Part shown: positions 35,884 through 46,459 of the stretch, piece after piece
Layout of the letters: every line of letters begins with the position of its first letter
Position numbering within the stretch: the first letter of the stretch is position 1
NCBI GenBank assembly: GCA_934526015.1
Contig: CAKSZY010000011.1
Coordinates: 15,298 to 79,297, forward strand
Length of the DNA: 64,000 nt
Direction of reading: 5' to 3'
Source of the DNA: an uncultured Dokdonella sp.
GTDB lineage: Bacteria; Pseudomonadota; Gammaproteobacteria; Xanthomonadales; Rhodanobacteraceae
The notes under the pieces: generated by a model
What the model was told of the DNA's origin: nothing
Database searches by the model: none
Seen by the model: the letters and a program-made list of their open reading frames with translations, nothing else
Translations under genes and position numbers: made by a program

Positions 35884-38354
35884 CAGAACACGTCGTAGGC
35901 TTCGCTCTGCTCGTCCTCGCCCTGCGCGGGGCGGGTGGCCAGGCGCGCCACGTCCTCGGTCTTGAAGTATTCGATGATCGAATCGGGATCGCCGGACGGC
36001 GCAAGCAGGCCGCTGCTGCGGTCGATGCGTGCCGTGCTGATGCCGGGCGGCATGTCGAACGGCTGTTCGGGCACGTCGCGCAGACCCTCGCGCATGAAGT
36101 CGATCCAGGCCGGCAGCGCGGCCTTGGCGCCGTATTCGCCGCGGCCGAGCGAGGTGAAGTCGTCGAAGCCGACCCAGCTGGTGGCGACGAGACGGGCGTT
36201 GAAGCCCGAGAACCAGGTATCGCGATGCTCGTTGGTCGTGCCGGTCTTGCCGGCGAGGTCGCCGCGCTTGAGCACCAGCGCGGCGCTGCCGGTGCCGCGG
36301 CGGATGACGTCGCGCATCAGCGAGGTGACGAGAAAGGCATTGCGGGCGTCGATGACGCGTGGCGCCAGACGCGGCTCACCGGTGGCCGGCGTGGCGGCCT
36401 GCGCACTGGCGATCAGCGGGTTCGTCGTCGGCATCGCCGGGGTGACCGTGCTCGTCGCCGCCACCACGCTGCCGTCCTCGGCGCGCCGCTGCGGACACTC
36501 CCGGCAGACCCGCGGCGGGTCTGCGCGGTAGATCACCTTGCCGTCGCGATCGGCGATCTCGCGGATGAAATAAGGGTCGACGAGGAAGCCGCCGTTGGCG
36601 AACACGGCATAGGCGCGGGCCATCGCCAGCGGTGCGGCCGAAGCGGTGCCGAGCGCCATCGACAGGTTCTGCGGGACCTGCTGCGGGGTGAGGCCGAAGC
36701 GGGTGACGTACTCGTGGGTGTACTGCAGGCCGAGCGCATCGAGCAGGCGCACGGAGACGAGGTTGCGCGAGCGCACCAAGGCTTCGCGCAAACGCGTCGG
36801 GCCATCGAACTTGTCGTCCTCGTTCGAGGGCGTCCACAGGCCGCTCGGCCGCGACGGGTCCGGGAACACCAGCGGCGCATCATTGATGACCGAAGCGGGG
36901 GTGAAGCCGTGGTCGAAGGCCGCCGAATACAGCAGCGGCTTGAAGCTCGAACCCGGATTGCGGTTCGACTGGGTCGCCCGGTTGAACTTGCTGCGGCCGA
37001 AGTTGAAACCCCCGACCAGCGACACGATCGCGCCGTCCTCGGGGTCGAGCGCAACCAGCGCGCCCTGCACGGCGGGAATCTGCGACAGCTGCCACTTCTC
37101 CTCCGCGTCGCGCACGACGCGCACGATGTCGCCGACCTTGAGCACTTCGTCGACCCGCTTCGGTGCGGCGCCGCGCCGGTTCTCGTCGATGTAGGCGCGC
37201 GCCCAGGCGACCGCTTCCAGCGGCAGTTCGACGGTCTGGCCGTCGGCGAGCTGCACGGTGGCCTGGTTGGCGTCGACCTCGGCAACGATGGCGGGGATCA
37301 GGCCGGAGACGCTGCGCCAGGTGTCGAGCGCCCGCACGAGGTCCTCGGGGTGCGCTTCGACCGGCACCTCGACATTCGCCTCGGCGCCGCGGTAGCCGTG
37401 GCGCGCGTCATAGCCGAGCAGGGCGTCGCGCAGGCCCTTGTTGGCGGCCTCCTGCGCGCGCGAGTCGATCGTCGTGCGGATCACGTAGCCCTCGTTGAGG
37501 GCGTCGTTGCCGAGCTGTTCGATGGCCTGCTGGCGGACCATTTCCGCCAGCCACGAGGCCTCGACCTCGATCGGCGGCTCGTGGGCGAAGGACTGGTCGG
37601 GTTCGGCGTTGGCCTGGTCGTGGGTGGCCTGATCGATGTAGCCGAGTTCGAGCATGCGGCCGAGCACGTAGGTGCGGCGCAACAAGGCGCGGGGCGGGTT
37701 GTTGAGCGGATTGCCGGTGGACGGGAACTTCGGAATCGACGCCAGCATCGCGCACTCGGCGAGGGTCAGCTGGTCGAGCGTCTTGCCGTAATAGAACTCG
37801 GCCGCCGCCGCCACGCCGTAGGCGCGGTTGCCGAAGAAACTCTTGTTCAGATAGAGCTGGAGGATCTCGTCCTTGCTCAGCGCGCCCTCGATGCGGAAGG
37901 CGAGGAACATCTCCGACAGCTTGCGCGTGTAGGTGACTTCCGGGCTCAGGAAGAACTGGCGGGCGACCTGCTGGGTGATCGTGCTGCCGCCGGCGACGTG
38001 CTTGCTGCCGGTGGTGGCGACCAGCCAGACCGCGCGCAGGATGCCGCCGATGTCGATGCCGCGGTGGTGGTAGAAGTCGGCGTCCTCGGCCGAGATCACT
38101 GCCTGGCGCAGGCGCTCGGGCATGTCGGCGGTACGCGTCGGGATGCGCCGGGTCTCGCCGAAGGTTGCCATCAGCTTGCCATCGGCCGAGTGGACCCTCA
38201 GCGGGACCTGCAGGCGGACGTCGCGCAGGCTTTCCACCGACGGCAGGCGCGGGGCGATCAGCCAGTAGGCAATGCCGATGCCGGCGGCGCCGAGGACGAT
38301 TCCCGCGAGGGACAGATAGAGCGCCCAGCGGGCCAACCGGAAAAAGATTCTCAT
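35883..38354 (-). CDS. mrcA: Penicillin-binding protein 1A (bifunctional)
   Basis: The 823-residue protein has one membrane anchor (about 10-33), then a glycosyltransferase domain with ISAEDADFYHHRGIDIGGI and GGSTITQQVARQFFLSPEVTYTRKLSEMFLAFRIE. A linker follows, then a transpeptidase domain with SSFKPLLYSAAFDHG (the SxxK serine), SRNLVSVRL (SxN) and KTGTTNEH (KTG). All catalytic motifs are present, so it should polymerise and crosslink peptidoglycan in the periplasm. The start at 38354 removes a long unlikely extension. AGTATA at 38406 (TATACT on this strand) may be its -10. It is divergent from pilM across 241 bases. Confidence 0.96.
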   Translation of the reverse strand: MRIFFRLARWALYLSLAGIVLGAAGIGIAYWLIAPRLPSVESLRDVRLQVPLRVHSADGKLMATFGETRRIPTRTADMPERLRQAVISAEDADFYHHRGIDIGGILRAVWLVATTGSKHVAGGSTITQQVARQFFLSPEVTYTRKLSEMFLAFRIEGALSKDEILQLYLNKSFFGNRAYGVAAAAEFYYGKTLDQLTLAECAMLASIPKFPSTGNPLNNPPRALLRRTYVLGRMLELGYIDQATHDQANAEPDQSFAHEPPIEVEASWLAEMVRQQAIEQLGNDALNEGYVIRTTIDSRAQEAANKGLRDALLGYDARHGYRGAEANVEVPVEAHPEDLVRALDTWRSVSGLIPAIVAEVDANQATVQLADGQTVELPLEAVAWARAYIDENRRGAAPKRVDEVLKVGDIVRVVRDAEEKWQLSQIPAVQGALVALDPEDGAIVSLVGGFNFGRSKFNRATQSNRNPGSSFKPLLYSAAFDHGFTPASVINDAPLVFPDPSRPSGLWTPSNEDDKFDGPTRLREALVRSRNLVSVRLLDALGLQYTHEYVTRFGLTPQQVPQNLSMALGTASAAPLAMARAYAVFANGGFLVDPYFIREIADRDGKVIYRADPPRVCRECPQRRAEDGSVVAATSTVTPAMPTTNPLIASAQAATPATGEPRLAPRVIDARNAFLVTSLMRDVIRRGTGSAALVLKRGDLAGKTGTTNEHRDTWFSGFNARLVATSWVGFDDFTSLGRGEYGAKAALPAWIDFMREGLRDVPEQPFDMPPGISTARIDRSSGLLAPSGDPDSIIEYFKTEDVARLATRPAQGEDEQSEAYDVF

Positions 38355-38517
38355 GCCTCGGGCGCGACTTGTGATGACAGTCAAGGTAGATGATGCAAGC
38401 CGCGGAGTATAGAACCATTGTGGCTGCGGGCAGGGAGCAATCTCCATGCCGGGAGGGGGCCCGGCAGCCCGGATCCGGGACTTTTCGCGACACGGTCGAC
38501 GGTTCGCGCGGCTGGTG

Positions 38518-38546
38518 TTGATAAACGGTTAAAGTTCCGATTTAAT
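38518..38546 (+). promoter_or_regulatory. Sigma-70 promoter of pilMNOPQ
   Basis: TTGATA at 38518-38523, a 17-base spacer and TTTAAT at 38541-38546 are a good sigma-70 match in a notably A/T-rich stretch. Start near 38553, about 43 bases before pilM. Confidence 0.75.
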
Positions 38547-38571
38547 GTGAAAGCGCATCTTTCGCTCGTAA

Positions 38572-39653
<1,082 letters not shown>

Positions 39654-39654
<1 letters not shown>

Positions 39655-40397
39655 TGGCCAGAATCAACCTCCTGCCGTGGCGAGCCGAGCGGCGCAAGCA
39701 GCGCGAGCGCGAGTTCTACATGATGCTCGGTGCGTCGGCGCTCGCCGCCGTGCTCGTGTTCCTCGCCGCTTCGTACTGGATGGGGCAGCGCATCGACAAC
39801 CAGAATGCGCGCAACCTCTATCTGGAAAAGGAAATCAAGGACCTCGACGAGAAGATCGACCGCATCAAGGATCTGGAAAAGACCCGTGCGCAGCTGCTCG
39901 CGCGCAAGCAGATCATCGAGGACCTGCAGTCCAACCGCTCGCAGATGGTCCACCTGTTCGACCAGCTGGCCCGCACCATCCCGAACGGCTCGCGCCTGAC
40001 CTCGCTCAAGCAGGCCAATGACGTGCTGACGCTGGAGGGCCTCGCCGAATCGAGCACGCGCGTGGCTACCTACATGCGCAACATGGAAGACTCGCCGCAG
40101 TTCGGCCGCGCCGACCTCGCCAAGATCGAGAGCCAGGAAGGCAAGCCCGGCGTCGACCGCAAGATGCCGTACGTGTTCGCCCTGTCGGTGAAGACCCGCA
40201 AGGCCGACGACGAGCAGGCAGACGGCAACGAGCTGCCGATTCCGCAGGCGCCCGACGCGGCCGCGGCACCGAAGCCGGCAGCCGACCTCGGCGCCCAGCT
40301 CGAGGACGCGGCCGGCAAGCTGACCGCCAAGCCGGCTCCCGCCAACCCGCCGGCGGCGCCTGCCGCCGCGGCGAATCCCGAGGAGAAGAAGCCGTGA
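39654..40397 (+). CDS. pilN: Type IV pilus assembly protein PilN
   Basis: The 247-residue protein starts ARINLLPWRAERR, the PilM-binding INLLPWR motif, then a membrane helix (about 22-43) and a coiled coil (about 48-90). The periplasmic ferredoxin-like part follows. A Pro/Ala/Lys tail of about 50 residues (QAPDAAAAPKPAADLG and onward) is longer than in typical PilN. It joins PilO and PilP to align the secretin. Confidence 0.93.
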
Positions 40398-41101
40398 GTT
40401 TCTTCGACGACCTGCGCAACCTCGACCGCAACAACGTCGGCGGCTGGCCGACCTCGATCAAGACGTTCTTCGCGATCCTGATCGTCGCCCTGATCCTGTT
40501 CCTCGGCTGGTGGTTCCAGATCCGCCACCAGCAGGAAGAGCTCGAGGGCCTCGAACGCAAGGAAAACACCCTGAAGGCCGACTTCTCCAAGAAGCAGGCC
40601 CAGGTGGTCAACCTCGAGGCCTACGAGAAGCAGCTCGAGGACATGAAGGAAGAGCTGCGCCAGCTGATCAGCCAGCTGCCCGGCCGGACCGAAATGCCGA
40701 AGCTGATCCTCGCCATTTCCCAGGCGGCGCTCGGTGCCGGCATCAGCAACGACCTGTTCCAGCCGGGTCCGGAGATCATGAAGGGCTTCTACGCGGAGAA
40801 GCCGATCCAGTTGCGCATGACCGGCACCTACCACCAGTTCGGCGCCTTCATCAGCGCCGTCGCCTCGCTTCCGCGGGTGGTCATCCTGACCATGCACGAC
40901 GTCTCCCTGCGTCCCGGAGCCACCGGTGCGCCGGCCGGCCGGCCGGGTGCGGCGGCGCCGGCCGGCGGTGTCCTCACCCTCGAGGGGACGGTCAAGACCT
41001 ACCGCTACCTCGATGACAACGAGATTGCCGAATTCGAGGCGGCGAATGCGCCCGCGGGCACCAACAAGCCCGCCGCGGCAGCGCCGAAGGGAGGCAAGTG
41101 A
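40394..41101 (+). CDS. pilO: Type IV pilus assembly protein PilO
   Basis: The 235-residue protein has a membrane segment (about 23-42: KTFFAILIVALILFLGWWFQI), a coiled coil with QQEELEGLERKENTLKADFSKKQAQVVNLEAYEKQLEDMKEELRQLISQLPGR, then the globular domain with YHQFGAFISAVASLPRVVIL. The Ala/Lys tail is short. It dimerises with PilN. Its GTG overlaps the pilN stop by four bases. Confidence 0.95.
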   Translation: MSFFDDLRNLDRNNVGGWPTSIKTFFAILIVALILFLGWWFQIRHQQEELEGLERKENTLKADFSKKQAQVVNLEAYEKQLEDMKEELRQLISQLPGRTEMPKLILAISQAALGAGISNDLFQPGPEIMKGFYAEKPIQLRMTGTYHQFGAFISAVASLPRVVILTMHDVSLRPGATGAPAGRPGAAAPAGGVLTLEGTVKTYRYLDDNEIAEFEAANAPAGTNKPAAAAPKGGK

Positions 41102-41646
41102 TGTCGCTCTCCATCCATCCAGGCGTCCGCATCGGCCTGCTCGGCCTGCTGCTGGCGGGAACCACGGCCTGCACGTCGGGAACCGACGAGGTGCGCCAGT
41201 GGGTCGCGCAGGAAAAGGCCAAGAAGGGCCAGCCGCTGCAGCCACCGCCGGTCATCAAGACCTTCGAGACCTTCGAGTACACGCTGAAGGCGCCGGACGA
41301 CCGCGATCCGTTCAACGTGCCGTTCGACAAGTCCGAAGAAGAGGAACGCACGGCCGGTCCACGCCCCGACAAGAACCGCACGCCCGAGCCTCTCGAGGCG
41401 TTTCCGCTCGACGGCCTGAAGATGGTCGGCACGCTCGGCCCGGCCTCGGCGCCCGAGGGCCTGCTGAAGGATCCGGAGGGCGTCATCCGCCGGGTGCGGC
41501 CGGGCAACTACGTGGGACAGAACTACGGGCGGATCACCGCCGTCAGCGAGAACGAGATCCAGTTGGTGGAACTCGTTGCGAACGATACGGGCGGCTGGAT
41601 CGAGCGTCAGACCTCGATCGCATTGTCCGATGCCCAGAAGCAATGA
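41101..41646 (+). CDS. pilP: Type IV pilus inner-membrane lipoprotein PilP
   Basis: The 181-residue lipoprotein has a signal ending LLAGTTAC with the lipobox around GTTAC, then a disordered stretch (EKAKKGQPLQPPPVIKTFETFEYTLKAPDDRDPFNVPF). The HR-domain follows (AFPLDGLKMVGTLG, GVIRRVRPGNYVGQNYGRITAVSENEIQLVELV). It links the PilNO dimer to PilQ. ATG at 41101 shares one base with the pilO stop and has GGAGG upstream. Confidence 0.93.
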   Translation: MSLSIHPGVRIGLLGLLLAGTTACTSGTDEVRQWVAQEKAKKGQPLQPPPVIKTFETFEYTLKAPDDRDPFNVPFDKSEEEERTAGPRPDKNRTPEPLEAFPLDGLKMVGTLGPASAPEGLLKDPEGVIRRVRPGNYVGQNYGRITAVSENEIQLVELVANDTGGWIERQTSIALSDAQKQ

Positions 41647-41669
41647 CCGACCCGTTTGGGGGTGATGAG

Positions 41670-43922
41670 ATGACCACGACAGCCAAGCACATCATCGGGC
41701 AGGCGCCCGGCGCAATCAGGAAGAGAAACCGCCTCGCAGGGTTGTTCGCCCTGTTCGGGCTCGCCAGCGCGGGCGCCGTACAGGCCGATAACGTGCTCGA
41801 GGACATGAGCTACTCGGCACAGCCGGGTGGCCGCGTCGAGATCACGCTGCGCTTCGCCGAAGCGGTCGGCGAACCGCAGGCCTTCACGACCGATTCGCCT
41901 CCGCGCATCGCCCTCGACCTGCCCGACACCCGCAACGGCCTCAGCCAGCGCCGCCTCGAGATCGGCGCGGGCGCGACCGCCGGCGTCTCCGCGGTCGAAG
42001 CCGCCGGACGCACGCGCGTCGTCGTCGACCTGTTCCGGCCGGCCGCGTACGACACCCGCATCAACGGGCGCGAACTCGTGCTGGCGGTCGCCGCCAACAC
42101 CAGCGGTGCCAGCGCCGCGGCCAACGCCGCCGCCACCGCCAACCCGACCAAGTCGGTGGCCGCCTACGGCGTCGAGCTGACCAAGGTCGACTTCCGCCGC
42201 GGCAAGACCGGTGAAGGCCGCGTCATCGTCAACTTCTCCGGCCCCGGCGCCGCCGCCGACCTCCGTCGCGAAGGCGACCGCGTCATCCTCGACGTGCCGA
42301 ACGTCAAGCTGCCGCCGAACCTCGCCCAGCGCCTCGACGTGCTCGACTTCGCCACCCCGGTGCAATCCATCGAGACGCGCTCGCGCGGCGCCGGCGTGCG
42401 CCTCGACATCGCCGTGCAGCCGCCGTTCGAGCAGCTCGCCTACCAGAGCGGCAATGAATACGTGGTCGAGATCGCGCCGAAGCGCGAGGACGACAAGGCC
42501 AAGGGCAAGAGTGCCGAGCCGACCTTCAGCGGCAGCCGCGTCACCTTCAACTTCCAGGACATTCCGACCCGCTCGGTGCTGCAGCTGATCGCCGACGTCT
42601 CCGACCTCAACATCGTCGTCGCCGACACCGTGCAGGGCAACGTCACCCTGCGCCTCATCAACGTGCCGTGGGACCAGGCCCTGCACATCGTGCTGCAGGC
42701 CAAGGGCCTCGACCAGCGCAAGCAGGGCAACGTGATCTGGGTCGCTCCGCAGAAGGAGATCGCCGACCGCGAGCAGGCGCTCGCCGACGCGCGCCTGCAG
42801 ATGGAGGACAAGGTCGAACTCGTCTCCGACTACATCCCGATCAGCTACGGCAACGCCCGCGACATCGCCGCCCTGCTGACCCAGGAATCGAAGGGCAACC
42901 AGCAGGCCGGTGGCGGCTCGCAGCAGAACCAGGCGCGCGGCTTCCTCTCGCAGCGCGGCACGGTCAGCTATGACGATCGCACCAACACCCTGCTGGTCAG
43001 CGACACGCCGGCCAAGGTGCTCGAGATCCGCGAGTTGATCGCCGTGCTCGACCGCCCGGTGCAGCAGGTGCTGATCGAATCGCGCATCGTCATCGCCACC
43101 GACTCGTTCGCCCGCGAACTCGGCGTCCGCTTCGGCGTCAGCGGCGGCTACGAGGATCGCCACGGCAACATCATCTCGACTTCGGGCAACTCGGCCGCGG
43201 TCGACCGCATGACCAACCTCGCCCTGCGCAACCGCTTCGCCGGCGGCAGCGGCCTGCCGGTGATCAACCCGTCGAACACGATCGGCAGCGGCGTGCTGGT
43301 GCCGGGTGGCGACCGCCTCAACGTCAACCTGCCGGCGGCCAATCCGGCCGGCAGCTTCGGCCTCGCCATCCTCGGTGCCGACTACCTGCTCGACCTCGAA
43401 CTCTCGGCCGCGCAGACCGAAGGCCGTGGCGAGGTGGTGTCGAGCCCGCGCGTGGTCACCGCGAACCAGAAGGAAGCCGTCATCAAGCAGGGCCAGGAAG
43501 TCGGCTACGTCACCTTCCAGAACTCCGGCGGCGGCGCCGGTGCCGGCACCGCGACCGTGCAGTTCAAGGAAGCCGTGCTCGAACTCAAGGTCACGCCGAC
43601 GATCACCGCCGACGACCGCGTGGTGCTGAACCTGGCGGTGAAGAAGGACGCGATTGCCGGCTTCATCGACAACCCGGGTGGCGGCCAGGTGCCGCAGCTC
43701 GACAAGCGCGAGATCAACACCTCGGTGCTGGTCGACAACGGCCAGACGGTCGTCCTCGGCGGCGTCTACGAAGTCGAGAAGCGCGACGACCTGACCAAGG
43801 TTCCGTTCCTCGGCGACGTGCCGGTGCTCGGCAACCTGTTCAAGAAGAACGGACGCCGGGACACGAAGGCGGAACTGCTGATCTTCGTCACGCCGCGCAT
43901 CCTGAGCGAAAGCCTGAAGTGA
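41670..43922 (+). CDS. pilQ: Type IV pilus secretin PilQ
   Basis: The 750-residue outer-membrane secretin has a signal peptide ending near AVQA. Two AMIN domains follow (about 45-150 and 170-260), then STN/N0 (VTFNFQDIPTRSVLQLIADVSDLNIVVADTVQGNVTLRL), an N1 domain, and the secretin core with RVVTANQKEAVIKQGQEVGY and VPFLGDVPVLGNLFKKNGRRDTKAELLIFVTPRIL. It is the pore for the pilus fibre and for DNA uptake. I chose ATG at 41670 because GGGGGTGAT lies directly upstream; the ATG at 41643 is an alternative start. In many relatives aroK follows; here a lipoprotein does. Confidence 0.95.
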   Translation: MTTTAKHIIGQAPGAIRKRNRLAGLFALFGLASAGAVQADNVLEDMSYSAQPGGRVEITLRFAEAVGEPQAFTTDSPPRIALDLPDTRNGLSQRRLEIGAGATAGVSAVEAAGRTRVVVDLFRPAAYDTRINGRELVLAVAANTSGASAAANAAATANPTKSVAAYGVELTKVDFRRGKTGEGRVIVNFSGPGAAADLRREGDRVILDVPNVKLPPNLAQRLDVLDFATPVQSIETRSRGAGVRLDIAVQPPFEQLAYQSGNEYVVEIAPKREDDKAKGKSAEPTFSGSRVTFNFQDIPTRSVLQLIADVSDLNIVVADTVQGNVTLRLINVPWDQALHIVLQAKGLDQRKQGNVIWVAPQKEIADREQALADARLQMEDKVELVSDYIPISYGNARDIAALLTQESKGNQQAGGGSQQNQARGFLSQRGTVSYDDRTNTLLVSDTPAKVLEIRELIAVLDRPVQQVLIESRIVIATDSFARELGVRFGVSGGYEDRHGNIISTSGNSAAVDRMTNLALRNRFAGGSGLPVINPSNTIGSGVLVPGGDRLNVNLPAANPAGSFGLAILGADYLLDLELSAAQTEGRGEVVSSPRVVTANQKEAVIKQGQEVGYVTFQNSGGGAGAGTATVQFKEAVLELKVTPTITADDRVVLNLAVKKDAIAGFIDNPGGGQVPQLDKREINTSVLVDNGQTVVLGGVYEVEKRDDLTKVPFLGDVPVLGNLFKKNGRRDTKAELLIFVTPRILSESLK

Positions 43923-44003
43923 GACGTCCAGGGGCAGGGCGCGCATGAACCGCGCGCCCTCGAGACGTGACCGTGACACCCATTGCGAGCCTGGAGAAAC
44001 CCC

Positions 44004-46316
44004 ATGAGATTCCCCTTGAAGACCCTCGGACTGCTGCTCGCCAGCCTGGTCCTTTCGAGCTGCGGTGGCGGTGGCGGTGACGGTGGCGGTGGCGCATCGC
44101 CGCCGGCCAACGGCACCATCACGCTGACCGCGTCGCGCGTCGACCTGCCGCGCAATCCGAACAACGTGCTGCCGTATCCGGGCTCGCCGTACATGGCGGA
44201 GGTGCAGTTCACCTACCGCAATGCGCAGGGCACGATCACCGCGCTGACCAGCGATGCGACGTTCACCATCAGCAACCCGAGCATCGTCAGCATCTCGCCG
44301 CCGGACGATCCATCGACCGACGACATCAACGAGATGGCGACCCGCATGGTGTCGTTCAACGCGACCACCAACAACGGCTCCTACGTCCTTTTCGTCACTT
44401 CCTACGACGTCGCCGGCACCGCCGTGCTGACCGCTTCGGCCACCGACCCGACCACCGGGCGCACGGTGTCGCGCACGCTCAGCTTCACCGTCGCCGGCGC
44501 GACCCCGCTGCCGGCCGCGCTCGACATCGCGCCGTCGCCGACCAGCGTCTACGTGCCGGGTGCCGGCGGCAACACCAGTTCGGTCATCAGCGTGCGCGTG
44601 CGCGACGGTGCCAACCAGCCGGTGCCGGATCCGGGTGCGACCGACAACGTGCGCATCGAGATCGTCGGCGCGCCGGGCGGCGCCATGCTCTCGGCAACCT
44701 CGGCCGGTGGCCCGGTGACCGGTTCGTCGGTGCAGACGCGCACCATCAACGGCATCGCGACCGCCTCGTTCCAGGCCGGCACGACGCAGGGACCGATCCA
44801 GGTCCGTGCCACCGTCGACCGCGCCGACAACAACACCGCCAACGGCATTGCCGACCCGATTTCCGCGACCACCACGGTGGTCGTCTCCGACGGCAAGCTG
44901 TTCAGCCTGACCCTGACCTCGCCGATCATCAACGCCCTGCGCGTGAATCGCGTGTCCGACGGCGTGATTCCGCCGGAAGACCTCGAGCCGCCCGGCGAAG
45001 ACGGCATCCCGCCGGATCCCGATGCGACCTACAGCCTGACCGTCAGCGCGCTGGCCAATGACCGCCAGGGCAACCCGGTGGTGCCGGGCACGGTCATCCG
45101 CTTCGGCGTCATCGACGAGCCGTACAACGTCGCCGCCGACCGCTTCTCGATGTCCGGCACGGACGGCGACGCCCTGGAAGGCGGCAACCTGTTCACCTCG
45201 GCCAGCGGCCAGTTCGTCACCGGCGGTGGCGGTGCGGGCCCGGGCGACGTGCTGGTCGTGTTCGGCGAGGAAGTGCAGGGCAACACCGATCTCGAGAGCG
45301 CCCTGACGGTGAGCAACATCAACTCGCAGACGAGCCTCAACACGACCTCGAACTTCAACCTCAACAACACCACCGGCAGCAGCGTCAACTACGGTCCGGT
45401 GCTGCCGTACGTGGTTGCCCGCGCCCAGCACGGCAACATCACCGCGACCGGCGTGACCAACGACATCGGTCGTGCCTCGGCGACGTTGAACTACACGATC
45501 TCCACGCTCGGCTACCTCAACGTCATCTGGGCGCAGGGCGAGAGCGTCGACTCGGTGACCGGCGGTGCGAAGCGGGTGACCGATGCCGGGATCGGTTCGT
45601 ATCCGGGTCTGGCGCCGGCTTCGCTGATCGCCTCGCCGTCGCCGATCATCGGCAACACGACCCAGCAGGTGGTGGTCTGTCTGAGTGACGCGATGCTGGC
45701 GCCGATCCAGCGCGCACGCATCGGCTTCTCGTTCCAGCTGCCGCAGGGCACCGGTCGGGTCGACGGCGTCGCCGGCAGCGGCCTGCTCGGCTCGAGCACG
45801 GGTGCCAACGGTTGCGCGGTGGCGACGGTCGTCACTTCGGGTCTCGGTGCGAGCACCGACGATGCGCCGAGCGGCGTGCTGCGCTTCTTCTTCGGTGGCG
45901 CCGGCGACGAGGTCGACATCATCGTCAACCTCGCCACCCTGCAGGCTTCGCCGTCGTTCATCCAGGTCGGTGCCGATCCAGTCACCCGCACGATCACGCT
46001 GACGGCGCGCGACACGGCCGGCAACGCGGTCTCCGGCGTGCAGATCAGCGGTACCTGCACGGTGAGCGGCTCGGGCGGCGGTGGCGGCGGTGGCGGCGGT
46101 GGTGCGACGATCGTGCCCTCGTCCTACACCGGCGTGACGTCTGCCAGCGGCACCGCCCAGCACACGATCACCGCCCAGGGCTTCGCCGACAATGCCACGC
46201 CGCCGAACACGCTGGCGACCGGCACCTGCGTCTACACCACTCCGCAGGGTCTCACGGCGACGGTTCGCCTCGGCCCGACCGCCGGTGGTTGCGACTTCAG
46301 CCCCGGCTGCGACTGA
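44004..46316 (+). CDS. Large Gly-linked lipoprotein with Ig-like repeats
   Basis: The 770-residue product has a lipoprotein signal ending LVLSSC, followed by a polyglycine linker (GGGGGDGGGG) and long beta-rich Ser/Thr/Asp-rich segments. Phrases such as SVISVRVRDGANQPVPDPG, TISATTTVVVSDGKLFSLTLTS and TLTARDTAGNAVSGVQISGTC suggest several bacterial Ig-like (Big-type) domains. A second glycine run (about ten Gly) lies near residue 695. It should be an outer-membrane-anchored surface or periplasmic protein, perhaps an adhesin. Its place 81 bases after pilQ and before a strong terminator suggests a pilus- or surface-related function, which is inferred. Confidence 0.8.
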   Translation: MRFPLKTLGLLLASLVLSSCGGGGGDGGGGASPPANGTITLTASRVDLPRNPNNVLPYPGSPYMAEVQFTYRNAQGTITALTSDATFTISNPSIVSISPPDDPSTDDINEMATRMVSFNATTNNGSYVLFVTSYDVAGTAVLTASATDPTTGRTVSRTLSFTVAGATPLPAALDIAPSPTSVYVPGAGGNTSSVISVRVRDGANQPVPDPGATDNVRIEIVGAPGGAMLSATSAGGPVTGSSVQTRTINGIATASFQAGTTQGPIQVRATVDRADNNTANGIADPISATTTVVVSDGKLFSLTLTSPIINALRVNRVSDGVIPPEDLEPPGEDGIPPDPDATYSLTVSALANDRQGNPVVPGTVIRFGVIDEPYNVAADRFSMSGTDGDALEGGNLFTSASGQFVTGGGGAGPGDVLVVFGEEVQGNTDLESALTVSNINSQTSLNTTSNFNLNNTTGSSVNYGPVLPYVVARAQHGNITATGVTNDIGRASATLNYTISTLGYLNVIWAQGESVDSVTGGAKRVTDAGIGSYPGLAPASLIASPSPIIGNTTQQVVVCLSDAMLAPIQRARIGFSFQLPQGTGRVDGVAGSGLLGSSTGANGCAVATVVTSGLGASTDDAPSGVLRFFFGGAGDEVDIIVNLATLQASPSFIQVGADPVTRTITLTARDTAGNAVSGVQISGTCTVSGSGGGGGGGGGGATIVPSSYTGVTSASGTAQHTITAQGFADNATPPNTLATGTCVYTTPQGLTATVRLGPTAGGCDFSPGCD

Positions 46317-46335
46317 CCGCGTCGGGACCTGACCT

Positions 46336-46369
46336 GCAAAGGGGCCGCGCAAGCGGCCCCTTTGCTTTT
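46336..46369 (+). terminator. Strong intrinsic terminator after the pil operon/lipoprotein
   Basis: GCAAAGGGGCCGC and GCGGCCCCTTTGC form a perfect 13-base stem with a GCAA tetraloop (46336-46365), followed by TTTT. It closes the pil-lipoprotein unit. Confidence 0.9.
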
Positions 46370-46459
46370 CACCCGCGCCGCCGCGGCGGCACGCGCTGAC
46401 AAGCGCGATGCCGCGATGGCACCATGGCGGCGACGGGTCGCGCGAGCCGGGGAAGCGGC

